Part shown: one piece after another, positions 23,986 to 33,135 of the stretch
How positions within the stretch are numbered: the stretch's first letter is position 1
Layout of the letters: the number at the start of each line of letters is the position of its first letter
Source: Gemmatimonadaceae bacterium
GTDB lineage: Bacteria > Gemmatimonadota > Gemmatimonadetes > Gemmatimonadales > Gemmatimonadaceae
Assembly: GCA_025929535.1 (NCBI GenBank)
Contig: JAICLZ010000025.1
Coordinates: 1 to 51,210 of the forward strand
Direction of reading: 5' to 3'
Length of the DNA stretch: 51,210 nt
Position numbers and translations under genes: made by a program
Notes under the pieces: generated by a model
What the model saw: the letters and a program-made list of their open reading frames with translations, nothing else
Databases searched by the model: none
Told to the model about the DNA's origin: nothing

Positions 23986-25244
23986 CCGCCGTCTCGTCGC
24001 CGCCCGAGTCCGGGCTGCGCAGCGCTGAGCTTTCGAATGGACTGACCGTACTCTCGGAGCACATGCCGGGAGTGCGGTCGGTTGCTTTCGGCGCCTGGGT
24101 TCGCGCGGCATCCGTCCATGAATCGCGCGAGCGGATGGGAGTGTCGCATCTGCTCGAGCACATGGTGTTCAAGGGAACGAAGAATCGATCGTCGCGGGAG
24201 ATCGCGCTGTCGCTCGAGGTGCTGGGCGGCTCGCTCGATGCGTACACGGCGCGCGAGCACACGTCGTATCAGGCTCGCGTGCTCGACGAGCATCTCGGCG
24301 AGGCGGTCGATGTCGTCGGCGATCTGCTCTTCCGCCCGCTGCTCAGGCGCGAAGATCTGCTTCTCGAGCGCAAGGTGGTGCTCGAGGAGATCGGGATGGT
24401 GGACGACACGCCGGACGATCTCGTGTTCGAGCTCCACAACGAGGCGCTGTGGGGCGCGCATCCGTACGGACACACGATCCTCGGCACGCGCGAGACGGTG
24501 TCGGCGCTGGGCGTGCGCGAGCTCAAGGAGCTGCACCAGCGCGCGTACCATCCCTCGCAGATCGTGGTCGCGTGCTCGGGCAACGTGACGCACGAGCAGC
24601 TGCTCGAGGCGCTCGAGCAGACCGGGTGGAGCGAGGTGCCGCGCGGCGATGCGACGCCGCTCGTCGTGCCGCCCGCGAGCGCGGCCGCGCCATCGCGGCG
24701 CCATGTCGAGCGCGAGAGCGCGCAGACGCACATCGTCTTCGGCGCGACGTCCGTGGCGCACCACGATCCGCGCCGCTACGCGGTCGCGCTCGTCGACACG
24801 ATCTTCGGCGGCGGCATGAGCTCGCGCCTCTTTCAGCGCATTCGCGAGGAGCTCGGACTCGCGTACTCGGTGCACACCTTCCAGAGCTTCCATCCGGATA
24901 CGGGCGTCGCCGGAGTCTACGTGGGCACATCGCCGGAAACGGCGACACTCGCGACGGCGGCGATCGAGGAGGAGCTCGACACGCTCGCGACCCACTCGCT
25001 CACGGAGGAAGAGATCCGTGCGGGGAAGAGCCAGTTGAAGGGGCAGGTGACCCTGTCGCTCGAGAGCGTGACCTCGCGCATGTATCGGGCGGCTGGCGTC
25101 GCGCTGTACCACGAGCCATATCGTTCGCTGGAGGAGACGCTCGCGCTCATCGACGCCATCAGCGCGGAGACCATCGCGCAGGTGTGCGCCGAATTTTATC
25201 CTTCCAGCCGTCAAACCGTTCTCAGTCTCGGTCCTGCAGCGTAA
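23982..25244 (+). CDS. M16 family zinc peptidase
   Basis: A 420-residue processing-peptidase-like enzyme. The inverted zinc motif HLLEH is at 56-60 and the distal ligand Glu is in VVLEEIGMVDD (135/136), 76 residues on, so the active site is complete. The C-terminal M16 domain (FGGGMSSRLFQRIREELGLAYSV, split at GGGMSSRLFQ and REELGLAYS) is also present. The GTG start overlaps the pnp stop by four bases (GTGA). M16 genes follow pnp in many bacteria (compare YmxG of Bacillus). No signal peptide is visible, so it is probably cytosolic. Confidence 0.9.
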   Translation: MTAVSSPPESGLRSAELSNGLTVLSEHMPGVRSVAFGAWVRAASVHESRERMGVSHLLEHMVFKGTKNRSSREIALSLEVLGGSLDAYTAREHTSYQARVLDEHLGEAVDVVGDLLFRPLLRREDLLLERKVVLEEIGMVDDTPDDLVFELHNEALWGAHPYGHTILGTRETVSALGVRELKELHQRAYHPSQIVVACSGNVTHEQLLEALEQTGWSEVPRGDATPLVVPPASAAAPSRRHVERESAQTHIVFGATSVAHHDPRRYAVALVDTIFGGGMSSRLFQRIREELGLAYSVHTFQSFHPDTGVAGVYVGTSPETATLATAAIEEELDTLATHSLTEEEIRAGKSQLKGQVTLSLESVTSRMYRAAGVALYHEPYRSLEETLALIDAISAETIAQVCAEFYPSSRQTVLSLGPAA

Positions 25245-25289
25245 TCGGCGCGCGCGAGCGCGTACCCACTTGACCATCCGGAGTCGTGC

Positions 25290-26408
25290 ATGCGTATCGG
25301 TGTCCCGAAAGAGATCAAGACGAATGAAAATCGTGTGGCGCTGGTCCCCGCGGGTTGTGAGGCGTTGGTAGCCGACGGACACACCGTCCTGATCGAGAAG
25401 GGCGCGGGCGAAGGAAGCGGCTTTCCGGATGAGCTCTACGTGAAGGCGGGCGGCACGATCGCGCCGGATGCGGACGCGACATGGAAGGATGCCGACATGA
25501 TTCTCAAGGTGAAGGAGCCGATCAAGGTCGAGTGGCCGCGCATGAAGCCCGGACAGACGATCTTCACCTATTTCCACTTCGCTGCGGACGAGGTGCTCAC
25601 CAAGGCGCACCTGGACAGCGGCGCGACGTGCATCGCCTACGAGACGGTGCAGCTGCCGAACGGCGAGCTTCCGCTGCTCACGCCAATGTCGGAAGTGGCG
25701 GGACGGATGGCGGTGCAGGAGGGCGCGAAGTACCTCGAGAAGCTGCACGGCGGGCGCGGCGTGCTGCTCGGCGGTGTGCCCGGCGTGCCACCAGGCAAGG
25801 TCGTCATTCTCGGCGGCGGCGTGGTGGGCACGAACGCCGCGAAGATGGCGGCGGGGTTGGGCGCGCAGGTCACGATTCTCGATCTGTCGCTCGAGCGGCT
25901 CCGCTACCTGTCGGATGTGATGCCGGCGAACGTCACCCTCGTGTATTCGAACCGCTTCACGATTCTCGAACAGATCGCGACCGCGGATCTCGTGGTGGGA
26001 GCGGTGCTGGTCACGGGTGCGAAGGCGCCGCGACTGGTGCGGCGCGAGGATCTCAAGACGATGCAGCCGGGTGCGGTGATCGTGGATGTGGCGATCGACC
26101 AGGGCGGATGCATCGAGACGATTCACGCGACGACGCACGACAATCCCGTATACACGATCGACGGGATCATTCACTATGGCGTGGCGAACATGCCCGGCGG
26201 CGTGCCGCGCACGTCGACGCTCGCTCTCACGAACGCGACGTTCCCCTACGTGATGCAGCTCGCGAAGAAGGGCTGGAAGAAGGCGCTGCGCGAGAACGAG
26301 GCACTTGCGAAGGGGCTCAACGTGGTGGACAAGAAGGTCGTGTACAAGGCGGTGGCCGACGCGTTCGGGATGCCGTTCACCGACGCCGAGACGTATCTCA
26401 AAGCCTGA
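25290..26408 (+). CDS. ald: Alanine dehydrogenase
   Basis: A 372-residue NAD-dependent enzyme that interconverts L-alanine and pyruvate plus ammonia. The N-terminus MRIGVPKEIKTNENRVAL and TFAYFHFA-like segment (IFTYFHFAADE) hold the substrate Lys and catalytic His; the Rossmann site is VVILGGGVVGTNAAKMAAGL. DVAIDQGGCIETIHATTH and NMPGGVPRTSTLALTNAT are typical of the family. CGGAG lies seven bases before the ATG. Length is standard. Confidence 0.95.
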   Translation: MRIGVPKEIKTNENRVALVPAGCEALVADGHTVLIEKGAGEGSGFPDELYVKAGGTIAPDADATWKDADMILKVKEPIKVEWPRMKPGQTIFTYFHFAADEVLTKAHLDSGATCIAYETVQLPNGELPLLTPMSEVAGRMAVQEGAKYLEKLHGGRGVLLGGVPGVPPGKVVILGGGVVGTNAAKMAAGLGAQVTILDLSLERLRYLSDVMPANVTLVYSNRFTILEQIATADLVVGAVLVTGAKAPRLVRREDLKTMQPGAVIVDVAIDQGGCIETIHATTHDNPVYTIDGIIHYGVANMPGGVPRTSTLALTNATFPYVMQLAKKGWKKALRENEALAKGLNVVDKKVVYKAVADAFGMPFTDAETYLKA

Positions 26409-26424
26409 CGATGGGGCGCGCGTG

Positions 26425-27174
26425 ATGCTCCCGCCGGTGCTCGCCTGGCACAAGGTGGAGCGCCGGCACGAGCTGGGCGTCACGCGGATCTCGCCCAGGC
26501 GATTCGCGAGGCAGATCGAGCGGCTGGCGAGGGCGGGGTGGAAAACGGTGGGATTGGATGAGGTGATCGCGTGCGCGATCGGCGAGCGGGTAGCGGCGCC
26601 GAACGAGCTCGCGATCACTTTTGACGATGGGTATCGGGGGTTGAGGGATCATGCGTTCCCGATTTTGGACGCGCACGGGTTTCGCGCCACGTGCTTCGTG
26701 GTCACGGACTATGCGGGGAAGCTGAACCGGTGGGACGTGGCGTACGGAGGGAGGAGATTCGCGCATCTCGCGTGGCGCGACATGCGCGCGTGGCAGGGAC
26801 GGGGGATCGAGTTCGCGTCGCACACGGCGACGCATCCGCGGCTGACGCGGTGCTCCAGTGACGAGGTTAGGGGAGAGCTCGCGCGCTCGCGCGTGGCGAT
26901 CGAGCAGGCGTTGGGAGTGGAGGCGCCGGCCGTGAGCTACCCGTTTGGCGCAGCAGGTGAGCGGGAGGAGCGGCTCGCGCGCGAGGCGGGCTACCGCGCG
27001 GGATTCGGAATTGCGCGAGCGTGGAGGGGAAGCGTGATGGCGATCGCGCGCGTGCCCGTGTACGTGTGGGCCCCCATGATGCCCGCCGTTGGCTCCCTGC
27101 GCACGAGTGAGCACCTCGCGGCACTGGTGGCGAATCGCTGCGCGATTGGGACTTCTCTGATTCGTGGAGTTTGA
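26425..27174 (+). CDS. Polysaccharide deacetylase family protein
   Basis: A 249-residue NodB-domain protein that probably removes acyl groups from a glycan or related amide. The metal motif ITFDDGYRG (both Asp present) and the zinc His pair ASHTATHPRL are intact; SYPFGAAGEREERLAREAGY is the later family motif. No signal peptide is seen, unlike peptidoglycan deacetylases, so the substrate may be a cytosolic or membrane-facing precursor. ATG 26425, 16 bases after ald, gives MLPPVLAWHKVERR, a usual start for the family; GTG 26422 is an alternative. Confidence 0.85.
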   Translation: MLPPVLAWHKVERRHELGVTRISPRRFARQIERLARAGWKTVGLDEVIACAIGERVAAPNELAITFDDGYRGLRDHAFPILDAHGFRATCFVVTDYAGKLNRWDVAYGGRRFAHLAWRDMRAWQGRGIEFASHTATHPRLTRCSSDEVRGELARSRVAIEQALGVEAPAVSYPFGAAGEREERLAREAGYRAGFGIARAWRGSVMAIARVPVYVWAPMMPAVGSLRTSEHLAALVANRCAIGTSLIRGV

Positions 27175-27221
27175 GCCGCTGCACGCGCCGCGTGCGATGC
27201 CGGTGCGCAGTTGGGCGAACG

Positions 27222-28418
27222 TCACACGAAGTACTTCGCGACCACCGGCAGCAGCGTCGGGTGATGCATCAGCGCGCTCCCGAAAATCCTCCTGAGCGTC
27301 CGCTTCTCGTAGTCGATCTTGTTCACCGTGCGCGCGAGATTGTCGAAGAATGCGTCATCGAACTTCGACAGCGCATCCTTGAGCTTGTGAAAGTGGATGT
27401 GGTCGTCGCCGAGCATCTCCATCCACTCGCGGTGGTATCGCGAGAGGCGCGTCGCACTCGTATCGCCCGCCGCCAGCGCCGCCGCGCCCACCTCCGCCGC
27501 GAGCCGCCCGGCCTTCATCGCGTTCACGATCCCGCCGCCCGACAGCGGATTGATCATGTGCGCCGCGTCGCCCACGGTGATCAGCCCGTCCGTGACCGTG
27601 CGCTTGATCGTCGGATGCACGATCACGCCGCCCACCGTGCAGCTCACGCGAATGCCCGTCGGGAAATAGGTCCGCGCGTACGCCTCGAGCCACTGTCGCG
27701 CATTGCGCCCACCCGCGCGCAGCGCGACCACACCCAAGCCGATGTTCGCGGCGTCGCCCCCCTTCGGGAACACCCACGCATAGCCGCCCGGCGCGACATT
27801 ATCTCCAAAGTGCAAACATATCGCGTCCTGATCGACGTTCACGTTCGTCATCAGGTACTGCGCGCAGCTCTCCATGTCGCGCGAGGGCACTCGCGTGTCG
27901 AGCCCCGCCCAGCGCGCCACCATCCCGTCCACGCCGTCCGCAGCGATCACGAGCCTCGTGCGCACCACGTACTCGCGCCCGGCCCCGCGCACCGCAACGA
28001 GCCAACCGTCGCCATCGCGCCTCAGCCCCGTCGCCTCGGTGCCGAGCAGGATCTCGGCGCCTGCGCGTCCCGCCTCTGTCGCCAGCGCCGGCTCGAAGCG
28101 CGTGCGCTCGAGGACGTAGCCCACATCGCCTTCGGCGACTCGCACTTCCGTGCCATCGGGCGCCCGGAAAATCACCTTCGTGATCTTCCGCGACACCCAC
28201 GGCGCCTCGGCTGGATCGATGAATTCGGAAAGCCCGCCACTGCCCACGCCCTCGCCGCAGCGTACGGGGGCGCCGATCGCACGGTCGCGCTCGAGGAGCA
28301 TCACCGAGAGCCCGCGGTCGCGGGCCATGAGCTCGCGCGCGGCGATCAGCCCCCCCGGGCCTCCGCCCACCACGAGCACATCGCACCGCCGGCTGGGAGC
28401 CGGCCACGTCACGATCAC
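27222..28418 (-). CDS. Geranylgeranyl reductase family flavoprotein
   Basis: A 398-residue FAD-dependent oxidoreductase. The dinucleotide site CDVLVVGGGPGGLIAARELM is at 12-31, GEGVGSGGL and GDVGYVLERTRFEPALA are family elements, and GDAAHMINPLSGGGIVNAMK is the second FAD motif. The family reduces isoprenoid double bonds in lipids, quinones or chlorophyll side chains. I place the start at GTG 28418, overlapping the ferredoxin stop (GTGA); longer in-frame starts would overlap the ferredoxin gene by over 150 bases. The ferredoxin encoded just upstream is its likely electron donor. Menaquinone side-chain reduction is a plausible role but not shown. Confidence 0.85.
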   Translation of the reverse strand: MIVTWPAPSRRCDVLVVGGGPGGLIAARELMARDRGLSVMLLERDRAIGAPVRCGEGVGSGGLSEFIDPAEAPWVSRKITKVIFRAPDGTEVRVAEGDVGYVLERTRFEPALATEAGRAGAEILLGTEATGLRRDGDGWLVAVRGAGREYVVRTRLVIAADGVDGMVARWAGLDTRVPSRDMESCAQYLMTNVNVDQDAICLHFGDNVAPGGYAWVFPKGGDAANIGLGVVALRAGGRNARQWLEAYARTYFPTGIRVSCTVGGVIVHPTIKRTVTDGLITVGDAAHMINPLSGGGIVNAMKAGRLAAEVGAAALAAGDTSATRLSRYHREWMEMLGDDHIHFHKLKDALSKFDDAFFDNLARTVNKIDYEKRTLRRIFGSALMHHPTLLPVVAKYFV

Positions 28419-28624
28419 GATGGAATCCGCGGCCGCGGTATCATCGCCAACGCGCCCACCGGACATGGCGCAACACACTTCCGACACCCCGTGCAGATTG
28501 AATCGTCTATGAGCAGACCCTCCCGTTTCATGCCGATCGCACCCGGCGGGCACAGGGGGAGACAGAGTCCGCACGCGTCACAGGTGTTCAGCTCCACGAT
28601 CGCAATCTCGAGCGATTCCCGCAT
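28415..28624 (-). CDS. Two-cluster 4Fe-4S ferredoxin
   Basis: A 69-residue ferredoxin with two complete cluster motifs: CDACGLCLPLCPPGA and CTGCRKCVAPCPVGA. It lies directly upstream of and overlaps the geranylgeranyl-reductase-like gene by four bases, so the two are coupled in translation and probably in electron transfer. It is divergent from mreB, and the two promoters overlap at their -35 boxes. Confidence 0.9.
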   Translation of the reverse strand: MRESLEIAIVELNTCDACGLCLPLCPPGAIGMKREGLLIDDSICTGCRKCVAPCPVGALAMIPRPRIPS

Positions 28625-28663
28625 CCGTCCTCGCCGCAGGGGATGTGACGCCAGACACGCCCT

Positions 28664-28693
28664 AGGTTATGTCCAGTCAACGTCTTGCCGCAA
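28664..28693 (-). promoter_or_regulatory. Candidate ferredoxin promoter overlapping the mreB promoter
   Basis: On the minus strand TTGCGG (28693-28688), an 18-base spacer and TAACCT (28669-28664) lie about 40 bases before the ferredoxin ATG. Its -35 shares three bases with the mreB -35, within the near-palindrome TTGCCGCAA (28685-28693). Confidence 0.4.
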
Positions 28694-28713
28694 CTCAGCA
28701 GTGCGGCTAGCTT
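28685..28713 (+). promoter_or_regulatory. mreB operon promoter (TTGCCG-17-TAGCTT)
   Basis: TTGCCG (28685-28690), 17 bases, then TAGCTT (28708-28713, continuing AA). It lies about 70 bases before the mreB ATG. The -10 is identical to those before rplM, ptsN and the permease. Confidence 0.6.
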
Positions 28714-28750
28714 AACCCCCGACCGTGCCTTTTCCTACCCGCCGCCTACT

Positions 28751-28768
28751 GCGTTCCGCCTGGAACGC
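28751..28768 (+). promoter_or_regulatory. Stem-loop in the mreB leader
   Basis: GCGTTCC (28751-28757) pairs perfectly with GGAACGC (28762-28768) around a 4-base loop, 16 bases before the mreB ATG. No clear Shine-Dalgarno sequence is present between, so the hairpin may set ribosome access. Confidence 0.4.
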
Positions 28769-28784
28769 GAGATTGATCTCCTAG

Positions 28785-29819
28785 ATGCGCTGGCCCTTCA
28801 AACCGGGATCGCTCTTTCCCGCGAACGCGATTGCCGTAGACCTCGGCACCGCAAACACCCTCATCTACGTCAAAGGCGAAGGGATCGTGCTCAATGAGCC
28901 GTCCGTCGTCGCGATCGATCGTGCCACCGGCAAGATCAAGGGTGTGGGTCTCGAAGCGAAGCGCATGCTCGGCCGAACTCCCGAGGGCGTGATAGCCGTG
29001 CGACCGATGAAGGACGGCGTCATCGCCGACTTCGACGTCACGGAAAAGATGCTTCGCTACTTCCTGACGCTGATCATCGACAATCACGTCTTCAAGGTGA
29101 AGCCGCGAGTGATCGTCTGCGTCCCGTCCGGCATCACCGAGGTCGAGAAGCGCGCCGTGCGCGATTCCGCGCTCGGCGCCGGCGCCAAGGAAGTGTTCAT
29201 GGTCGCGGAGCCAATGGCGGCGGCCATCGGCGTTGGTCTCCCGGTCGAGACGCCCACCGGCAACATGGTGATCGACATCGGCGGCGGCACCACCGAGATC
29301 GCGGTCATCGCGCTGTCCGGCATCGTGAGCGACACATCGATTCGCACCGGCGGCGACGAGCTCGACACCGCGATCGTCCAGTTCATGCGCAAGAATTACA
29401 ACCTGCTCATCGGCGAGCCCACGGCCGAGCAGATCAAGATTCAGATCGGGTCCGCGGCGCCGGTCGGCGAAGAGCGCGAGATGGAAGTGAAGGGACGCGA
29501 CCTCGTCTCCGGCATCCCGAAAACCGTTCGCGTGCACTCGAGCGAGATTCGCGAAGCGATCCAGGAGCCGATTCAGCAGATCGTCGACGCGGTGCGCCGC
29601 GCCCTCGAGATCACCCCGCCGGAGCTCGCGAGCGACATCGTCGATCGCGGCATCGTCATGACCGGCGGCGGAGCGCTCATCCGCGGTCTGGATCTGCTCC
29701 TGAGCCAGGAAACGAATCTGCCGATCCACGTCGACGAGGATCCGCTCACGTGTGTCGTGCGAGGAACCGGGCGCATTCTGGACGACGAGGACAAGTACTG
29801 GTCGGTCCTGCAGACCTGA
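28785..29819 (+). CDS. mreB: Rod shape-determining protein MreB
   Basis: A 344-residue bacterial actin that guides lateral wall synthesis. Motifs: [17 protein letters not shown] (phosphate 1), [18 protein letters not shown] (phosphate 2) and [12 protein letters not shown] (adenosine). The N-terminus is a short amphipathic stretch ([10 protein letters not shown]). Length is standard. It heads the mre-mrd-rod operon, with mreC six bases downstream. The frame is closed upstream. Confidence 0.97.
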   Translation: MRWPFKPGSLFPANAIAVDLGTANTLIYVKGEGIVLNEPSVVAIDRATGKIKGVGLEAKRMLGRTPEGVIAVRPMKDGVIADFDVTEKMLRYFLTLIIDNHVFKVKPRVIVCVPSGITEVEKRAVRDSALGAGAKEVFMVAEPMAAAIGVGLPVETPTGNMVIDIGGGTTEIAVIALSGIVSDTSIRTGGDELDTAIVQFMRKNYNLLIGEPTAEQIKIQIGSAAPVGEEREMEVKGRDLVSGIPKTVRVHSSEIREAIQEPIQQIVDAVRRALEITPPELASDIVDRGIVMTGGGALIRGLDLLLSQETNLPIHVDEDPLTCVVRGTGRILDDEDKYWSVLQT

Positions 29820-29825
29820 GCGCAC

Positions 29826-30878
29826 GTGCCGCCCGCCGCTCGCGCCTATAGCCGCCGGGACACGGTCCTCTTCGTCTCGTGCCTCGTAGCCGCCTTTGCG
29901 GCCATCCAGCTTCCGGACCGCATTCGCGATCCGTTCGCGGCCGCTCTTCGCCAGACCATCGTCGCACCGCTCGTCGCGCTCCAGAGCGACGCGGAGCAGA
30001 GCCGTCGCTCCTGGCTCACCCGCGAGCTTCGCGAAGCGCAGCGCGACAGCATCGCGCTCCGGTCCATGTCGCTCGATGCGTCGCTCGCCGACAACGACCG
30101 GCTTCGCAAGCTCCTCGGGCTCGGCGAGGCGCTGCGCTGGGGATTCGTGCCCGCCGAGGTGCTCCAGGGGCGCGGCGTGGGCGAGGAGTACACCGTGGTG
30201 CTCTCGGCAGGCTCGAAGGCAGGGATACTCCCCTTCAGCCCCGTGGTCGCGCCAGAGGGGCTCGTGGGCATGGTGAAGAGCGTCGATCCAACGATGAGCA
30301 TCGCGATCGTGTGGGCACATCCCGACTTTCGCGTGAGCGCGATGGCGGTGGACGGCGGCGCCTTTGGCATCGTGGGCGCGCATCTCGGCGGCGAGCCCGA
30401 GCGCTACCTGCTCGAGATGCGCGGTGTTCCCATGCGGAGCACGCTCAAGCCCGGCACCCTGATCGTGAGCTCCGGCCTCGGCGGCACCTTTCCGCGCGGC
30501 ATTCCCGTCGGGACCGTGATCGCCGAGATGAAGACGTCGGAGCTCTGGGCGCGCACGTATCTGCTGCGACCGGCCGTGGCGCCGGCGGACGTGTCGGACG
30601 TGATGGTGCTGCTCCCCGCTCGAACGACGGCCGGTGTGCAGGCCGTATGGAAGACCGGGCTCCACGCCGATTCGGCCGTGAAGAGCATCGTCGCGGCAGG
30701 CGATTCCCTCGCGCGGCTCGCTGCCAGGCGCGACTCTGCCGCCGCTCCCCGGGACACCACGCAGAGGCGCGACAGCACGGCTGTTACGGCGCCGCCCGTC
30801 GTCACGTCTCCGCAGCGTGAGGCACGGCCCGCACAGGCGCCGCCTGCTCCGCGCGCGCCGACGACGACCACTCCATGA
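29826..30878 (+). CDS. mreC: Rod shape-determining protein MreC
   Basis: A 350-residue bitopic protein with one TM helix (VLFVSCLVAAFAAIQL, about 14-29), a coiled coil (about 50-95, with LADNDRLRKLLGLGE) and the periplasmic beta domain (VLQGRGVGEEYTVVLSAGSK, ending SDVMVLLPAR). The last 70 residues are a low-complexity Ala/Pro/Thr/Arg tail, longer than usual. It scaffolds PBP2 and RodA. The start is GTG 29826; mreD overlaps its stop by four bases. Confidence 0.92.
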   Translation: MPPAARAYSRRDTVLFVSCLVAAFAAIQLPDRIRDPFAAALRQTIVAPLVALQSDAEQSRRSWLTRELREAQRDSIALRSMSLDASLADNDRLRKLLGLGEALRWGFVPAEVLQGRGVGEEYTVVLSAGSKAGILPFSPVVAPEGLVGMVKSVDPTMSIAIVWAHPDFRVSAMAVDGGAFGIVGAHLGGEPERYLLEMRGVPMRSTLKPGTLIVSSGLGGTFPRGIPVGTVIAEMKTSELWARTYLLRPAVAPADVSDVMVLLPARTTAGVQAVWKTGLHADSAVKSIVAAGDSLARLAARRDSAAAPRDTTQRRDSTAVTAPPVVTSPQREARPAQAPPAPRAPTTTTP

Positions 30879-31363
30879 GACCGACTGATTTCTTTCGCAC
30901 GCTGATCGCGTTCATCATTCTGGTGATACTGCATTACACGCTGCGCCCCTTGCTTGGATGGCGCGCGGGACCTGACTTTCTGGTGATCGCGACGCTGCTC
31001 GTTGCGATTCGGGTGCGCCCGGGTGCGGCTGCCATCATCGGCTTGTGCGTAGGACTCGTTTCGGATTCGGTGGATGTGCATGTGTTTGGCGCAGGGGCGC
31101 TCGCCATGAGCGCCATCGCGTTCACGGCTTCGTGGCTCAAGGCCGTGTTCTTCGCGGATGACGTGCTGCTCAACGCGCTCTTTTTCTTCCTCGGGAAATG
31201 GGCGTTCGATGCGATCTTCGTGCTCGCGGGGCATCGCGGCGATGCGGGACAGGTCGCGGTCCAGATCTTCGTGTGGTCGCCGCTCAGTGCAGCCGTCACG
31301 GCGCTCTTCGGTCTCGTCACTCTGTTGATTCTTCGCCCCGTGCTTCGGGCGGCGCCTTCATGA
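30875..31363 (+). CDS. mreD: Rod shape-determining protein MreD
   Basis: A 162-residue membrane protein with five or six hydrophobic helices (LIAFIILVILHYTL, FLVIATLLVAI, AAIIGLCVGLVSD). GLVSDSVDVHVFGAGAL is the usual MreD loop after TM3. It belongs to the Rod complex. Both ends overlap neighbours by four bases (ATGA), tying it to mreC and mrdA. Confidence 0.88.
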   Translation: MRPTDFFRTLIAFIILVILHYTLRPLLGWRAGPDFLVIATLLVAIRVRPGAAAIIGLCVGLVSDSVDVHVFGAGALAMSAIAFTASWLKAVFFADDVLLNALFFFLGKWAFDAIFVLAGHRGDAGQVAVQIFVWSPLSAAVTALFGLVTLLILRPVLRAAPS

Positions 31364-33135
31364 GCTTTCATCCCAACGAGATCGCGCGGCGTGCGCGCAT
31401 CGCCTCGTGGGCGCTCGTGGGGATTTTCGTGCTGCTGCTCTCCGCGTTCTTCAAGACGCAGGTCATCAACTACACGAAGTACTCGCAGCAATCGGAGACG
31501 AACCGGTTGCGCGAAGTCCCGCTCCCGGCGCCGCGCGGCATCATCTACGACCGCAACAACCAGGTCATCGCGGAGAACGTACCGGGCTACGCAGTCTCGA
31601 TCCTGTCGCCGAGCGCGGACTCGCTCCGCGCCGCGCTCCAGCGGCTCTCCGCCATCATCCCGATCTCTCCCGAGCAGATCGAGCTCTCGGTGCGCCGGTT
31701 CTCGCACGCGCGCAACCGGCCCGTGGCCGTGCTCGCGGATGCGCCCTTCGACGAAGTGTCGGTGCTCGAGGAGCGCCGCATCGACTTCCCGGGGCTCATC
31801 ATTCAGTCGGCGCCCAAGCGCTACTATCCCGACGGAGCGGCCGTCGCCTCCTTCGTCGGCTACGTTGGCGAAGTGACGGAGGCGGAGCTCACGAATCCGA
31901 AGTATCAGGGCTACAAGACGGGGCAGTCCGTCGGCAAGAATGGTCTCGAGCGACAGTACGAGTCCCGGCTGCGTGGGCGCGAAGGCGTCCGGTTCGTCGA
32001 GGTCGACGCGATGGGACGCGTCGTGCGCGAGGCCGGTGCGCGCGAGGAAGTGGCTGCGGAGCCGGCGGCGCCGCTGTACACGAACATCGACATGCCGCTG
32101 CAGCGCTACATGGCGGGGATCTTCGGCGATTCGCTGCAGGGCGGAGCGATCGCGATCGATCCGAAGACCGGCGGCGTGCTCGCGCTCTACTCGGCGCCGA
32201 GCTACGATCCGAATCGCTTCGTGGGAGGGATTCCGCCCGAGCTGTGGAAGTCGCTGAACACCGACCCGCGCCGTCCGCTGTTCAACAAGGTCACGCAGGG
32301 ACGCTATCCACCGGGATCGACGTGGAAGCTGGCCACGGCGGCGGTTGCGCTCGAGCGCGGTCTCGTGAAGCTCGATGACCGCATGCCTGTTGCGTGCACG
32401 GGGGGGTACCAGTTCGGCAACCGCTACTTCCGCTGCTGGGAGCCGAAGGGGCACGGCAATCTCACGCTCGCGGAGGCGATCGAGAAATCGTGCGACGTCT
32501 ATTTCTATCAGCTCGGCCTCAAGGTCGGCCTCTCGTCGCTGGTGGCGGGCGGGCTCAAGCTCGGCGCTCGCGAAAAGACGGCGATCGATCTGCCGGACGA
32601 GGCGCGCCCCACGTTTCCATACGATGACGTCACCAACTACTACAATCGAAAGTACGGAAAGAACGGCTGGAGCCAGGCGGTGGTGCTCAACCTTTCCATT
32701 GGACAGGGGGAGAACGCGCAGACGGTCGTGAACATGGCGCGCTTCTACACCGCGCTCGCGACGGATGGAAACGCGGCGAAGCCGGAGATCGTGAAGGACA
32801 AGCCGGAGCGCACGCAGATCCTTCAGCTCGCGCCGGAGCAGCTCGCCGGATTGCGCGCGGCGCTCGCCGGCGTGATCTCGAACGGCACCGCGGGGAGCGC
32901 GCGCATTCAGGGCGTGGTGCTCGCCGGCAAGACCGGCACCGCGCAGAATTCGGAAGATCCCATCCACCATCACGCGTGGTTCGTGGGCTACGCGCCCGCC
33001 GGTGATCCGAAGATCGTCGTTGCAGTGATGATCGAGTTCGGCGGCCACGGCACGCGTGCCGCGCGCATCGCGTCCAAGATCATCCAGTCGTATCTGCACG
33101 TCGAGCCCACCACTCTCATCAACACCGACGGATGA
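31360..33135 (+). CDS. mrdA: Penicillin-binding protein 2 (class B transpeptidase)
   Basis: A 591-residue PBP2 that cross-links lateral wall peptidoglycan. TM helix at about 15-33, then the pedestal with PAPRGIIYDRNNQVIAEN, and the transpeptidase with SxxK (PGSTWKLATA), SxN as SCD (EKSCDVYFYQLG) and KTG (VLAGKTGTAQN). All three active-site motifs are intact. The frame is open upstream, but ATG 31360 overlaps the mreD stop and gives the normal N-terminus. rodA overlaps the 3' end. Confidence 0.95.
   Translation: MSFHPNEIARRARIASWALVGIFVLLLSAFFKTQVINYTKYSQQSETNRLREVPLPAPRGIIYDRNNQVIAENVPGYAVSILSPSADSLRAALQRLSAIIPISPEQIELSVRRFSHARNRPVAVLADAPFDEVSVLEERRIDFPGLIIQSAPKRYYPDGAAVASFVGYVGEVTEAELTNPKYQGYKTGQSVGKNGLERQYESRLRGREGVRFVEVDAMGRVVREAGAREEVAAEPAAPLYTNIDMPLQRYMAGIFGDSLQGGAIAIDPKTGGVLALYSAPSYDPNRFVGGIPPELWKSLNTDPRRPLFNKVTQGRYPPGSTWKLATAAVALERGLVKLDDRMPVACTGGYQFGNRYFRCWEPKGHGNLTLAEAIEKSCDVYFYQLGLKVGLSSLVAGGLKLGAREKTAIDLPDEARPTFPYDDVTNYYNRKYGKNGWSQAVVLNLSIGQGENAQTVVNMARFYTALATDGNAAKPEIVKDKPERTQILQLAPEQLAGLRAALAGVISNGTAGSARIQGVVLAGKTGTAQNSEDPIHHHAWFVGYAPAGDPKIVVAVMIEFGGHGTRAARIASKIIQSYLHVEPTTLINTDG

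Noticed and set aside
25245..25289. TTGACC box shortly before ald
   Set aside because: At 16-18 bases downstream there is no -10 element, and the position would put it inside the coding region; ald also has its own Shine-Dalgarno sequence.
23544..26618. A 1024-codon open frame on the minus strand across pnp, the M16 gene and ald
   Set aside because: It is antisense to three well-identified genes; its composition (Arg/His/Leu-rich, no domain) is what the complement of GC-rich codons gives.
27175..27221. GCACG...CGTGC inverted repeat between convergent deacetylase and flavoprotein genes
   Set aside because: Only five base pairs with no T tract; too weak to call a terminator.
30934..33099. A 721-codon minus-strand frame opposite mreD and mrdA
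   Set aside because: No recognisable domain and wholly antisense to conserved genes with intact motifs.
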